Source: Lantana camara
Lineage: Eukaryota > Streptophyta > Magnoliopsida > Lamiales > Verbenaceae
Direction of reading: 5' to 3'
DNA: 64,000 nt
Assembly (NCBI GenBank): GCA_037501455.1
Contig: CM074857.1
Span: 124,731,501-124,795,500 of the forward strand
This document shows, piece by piece, positions 62,195 to 64,000 of the stretch. Within the stretch, counting starts at the first letter, position 1. Each line of letters opens with the position of its first letter. The notes beneath the pieces were generated by a model. The model saw only the letters and a program-made list of their open reading frames with translations. It searched no databases and was not told where the DNA came from. The translations under genes and the position numbers were made by a program.

Positions 62195-62863
62195 TTATCT
62201 AACAACGAGTAGTTAAATGAAAAAATTTATTCTAAATATGATCAAGTATTTACATTTGTATTTGTATAAAAATATTTGAATTTTAAGAAATTGTCGTGTT
62301 ATGTAGCATAAAATAACTTAGTGAACTACTTTTCTTTTAATATGAAGCACTAATATTTAAATTTGTTGAATTGTATATAAGTATTGAGGAATTATTGTGT
62401 TACGAGATGTTGAACGAAGAATTTTTATTTTAATAGGACGTATTTACTTTTGAATTTTGAATACTATACTTGAACTTTGAAAAATTATAATGTTACGTAA
62501 CAATTAGTCATTAAATGAAGAAATATAAAATTATGTTTTTGCAAAATTATATCTAAATTTAAAAAATTATCGTATTATTAAGCAACATGTTTAAATTAAG
62601 GATAATGAAGTCATTTTAAAATAATTAAAGAATTAAGCAAAAATCAGTTATAAAAATAAATAGTTATCTGAACTTGTTTTAGTTTAAAAAATATACTCAA
62701 AACTCAAATATAATTTAATGAATTAACTCTAAATATTCAATATTTTTTAAATTAGTCTATTGCCCCAGGCTTACCACAAGATCCTCTATCTGTTGAAATA
62801 AATGTTAGAAAATTGGGCGTTAATTGGCTAGCATCCATTTCAAGTCAACAAAGTAAACCCAGC
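62195..62863. other. AT-rich intergenic region, no gene
   Basis: Very AT-rich, with no open frame of note and no repeat that I can define. Similar ATGAAGCACTTAAATTT-like phrases recur at about 61382 and 62341, suggesting old low-copy repeats. Confidence 0.35.
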
Positions 62864-62871
62864 GTCCCAGC

Positions 62872-63680
62872 TAGGGGTGTAAACGGATAATAAACGGATC
62901 GGATGTATGATTACCATATCCTTATCCGTTTATGATTCGGACGGATACGGATAATATCCTTTTAAATCGAATTCGGATAATATCCTTTTTATACGGATAC
63001 AAGGCGGATTCGGACGGATTCGGATTTTAATCGAATTTTCAACTATTCAAAATTTGACATAAATTATTTATTTATATAACTTCGAACTTTTAATCAGATT
63101 ATCAACTATTCATTTATAGATAAATTATTTAACTTTGAATATATATATTTTAGACGAATAGAGAAATAATAAGTATATCTATATAGATCATTTTTATGTT
63201 TTAGCGAATGTATAAATGTGGTGAAATTATAAATTTTATCATATAATTAATTTGAAATATAATACTTTTATTAATAACATAATATATGTTAATTATATTA
63301 TCTCTATATGAATATTGACGTGAACATATAGTTACTATAAAACCTAAGGTTTTTCTTTAATAAATGCGCTAAAAAATTTACTTAATACTAATAATCTATC
63401 ATACATACACAATTTTGTGTATATATTTTAATATAATACATTATTTATCGGATACGGATTACGGATAAATCGGATAACGGATATATCTAACGGATAATGA
63501 AACGGATCGGATGTTAAACGGATCGGATATCTTATTACCATATCCTTATCCGTTTATAATTCGGATGTCTATAATCGAATACGGATAATATCCTCTTGAG
63601 ACGGATTCGGATAATATCCTCTGTAAACGAATTCGGATGCGGACGGATATCGGATTTTCGAATATCCATTTACAGCCCTA
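62872..63680. mobile_element. Non-autonomous hAT transposon with CGGAT subterminal repeats
   Basis: 809 bp. Ends TAGGGGTGTAAACGGA and TCCATTTACAGCCCTA. Perfect 8-bp duplication GTCCCAGC (62864-62871 and 63681-63688). Dozens of CGGATA/TATCCG units lie within about 200 bp of each end; the middle is AT-rich. No transposase frame. Confidence 0.93.
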
Positions 63681-63688
63681 GTCCCAGC

Positions 63689-64000
63689 CATAGTGCAATG
63701 TCCACATACACAATCTCAACAAGAAAAAAAAAGGGGGAAAACCGAAATCATTCCAAATATTTTGATTTTTTTTTTCCTTTTCAGACTAATTTTTTGCTTC
63801 CCAGTTAAAAAGATTTACAAATTCTTCATCTTTTTGCTAATTGTGTGCAAAATTTCCAATTTTTGTGTTAGTGCTTGCATCACTGGTCACGCGTGTTGAC
63901 CTGAACCTTTAAACTCTTGCCTTCCTGCACACAATTTTGGGTGAAAATTCTTGGTATTTTGCTCGAAGTTGAGAACTTTGGTTAAAAATCCCTTAATTTT
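63689..64000. repeat. Duplicate of 42545-42930, continuing past the window
   Basis: Alignable with 42545-42930 over its full length (landmarks CACAATCTCAACAAGAAA, CCCAGTTAAAAAG, TAGTGCTTGCATCACTG, AAAATTCTTGGTATTTTGCTC). It is probably the upstream region of a gene that lies beyond the window end. Confidence 0.8.

Overview
The window is nuclear DNA of a flowering plant, most likely an asterid eudicot. The host genes are an R1-type (late-blight-like) CC-NB-LRR resistance gene, an EIX2-like LRR receptor-like protein, and fragments of NADH-glutamate synthase, lysyl-tRNA synthetase and a LEC14B-like WD40 protein. Plant LTR retrotransposons and MITEs surround them, and the non-coding DNA is AT-rich. 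By my boundaries roughly two thirds of the 64 kb is transposon-derived. I have no species assignment.

Layout. 0-1.4 kb: relics of Ty3/gypsy LTRs. 2.1-4.8 kb: the only intact host gene, a single-exon NLR of 900 residues. 5.9-6.6 kb: a broken LEC14B-like exon and a copia 3' end. 6.6-8.9 kb: a foldback structure with arms of about 1 kb. 8.9-24.5 kb: the 3' half of an NADH-GOGAT gene, now a pseudogene, cut by three separate copia insertions (A 8971-13576, B 13911-18052, C 18684-23782), each flanked by a 5-bp target duplication. 25.7-30.8 kb: copia D, a sister of C. 31.1-34.5 kb: an LRR receptor-like protein gene on the minus strand, split by a TRIM element. 35.4-36.5 kb: two MITEs around a second copy of the GOGAT 3' end. 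36.8-38.6 kb: an NLR pseudogene paralogous to the first, carrying a hAT MITE and ending at copia E (38633-41778). 43.1-53.2 kb: an Athila-like Ty3 element (minus strand) with gag and protease only, and with a TRIM and a CACTA element nested in its left LTR. 53.6-60.5 kb: copia G (minus strand) with a 1.9-kb solo LTR inside it. 60.5-64 kb: AT-rich DNA with three more inverted-repeat elements, then a segment duplicated from 42.5-42.9 kb.

The host part reads as a resistance-gene neighbourhood: two NLR paralogues with conserved upstream regions and one LRR-RLP. Local duplication (NLR, GOGAT 3' end, the 42.5/63.7 kb segment) was followed by repeated retrotransposon insertion. Only the first NLR looks able to make a full protein.

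The most unusual object is insertion B. It is a 4.1-kb unit with one target duplication (ACTTT), TG at the left end and CA at the right end. It contains a fused, inverted arrangement of copia sequence and intronless lysyl-tRNA synthetase sequence, as expected if a retrotransposon cDNA captured a host mRNA through template switches and then integrated. I saw no CRISPR, operon or phage-like system; this is eukaryotic DNA.
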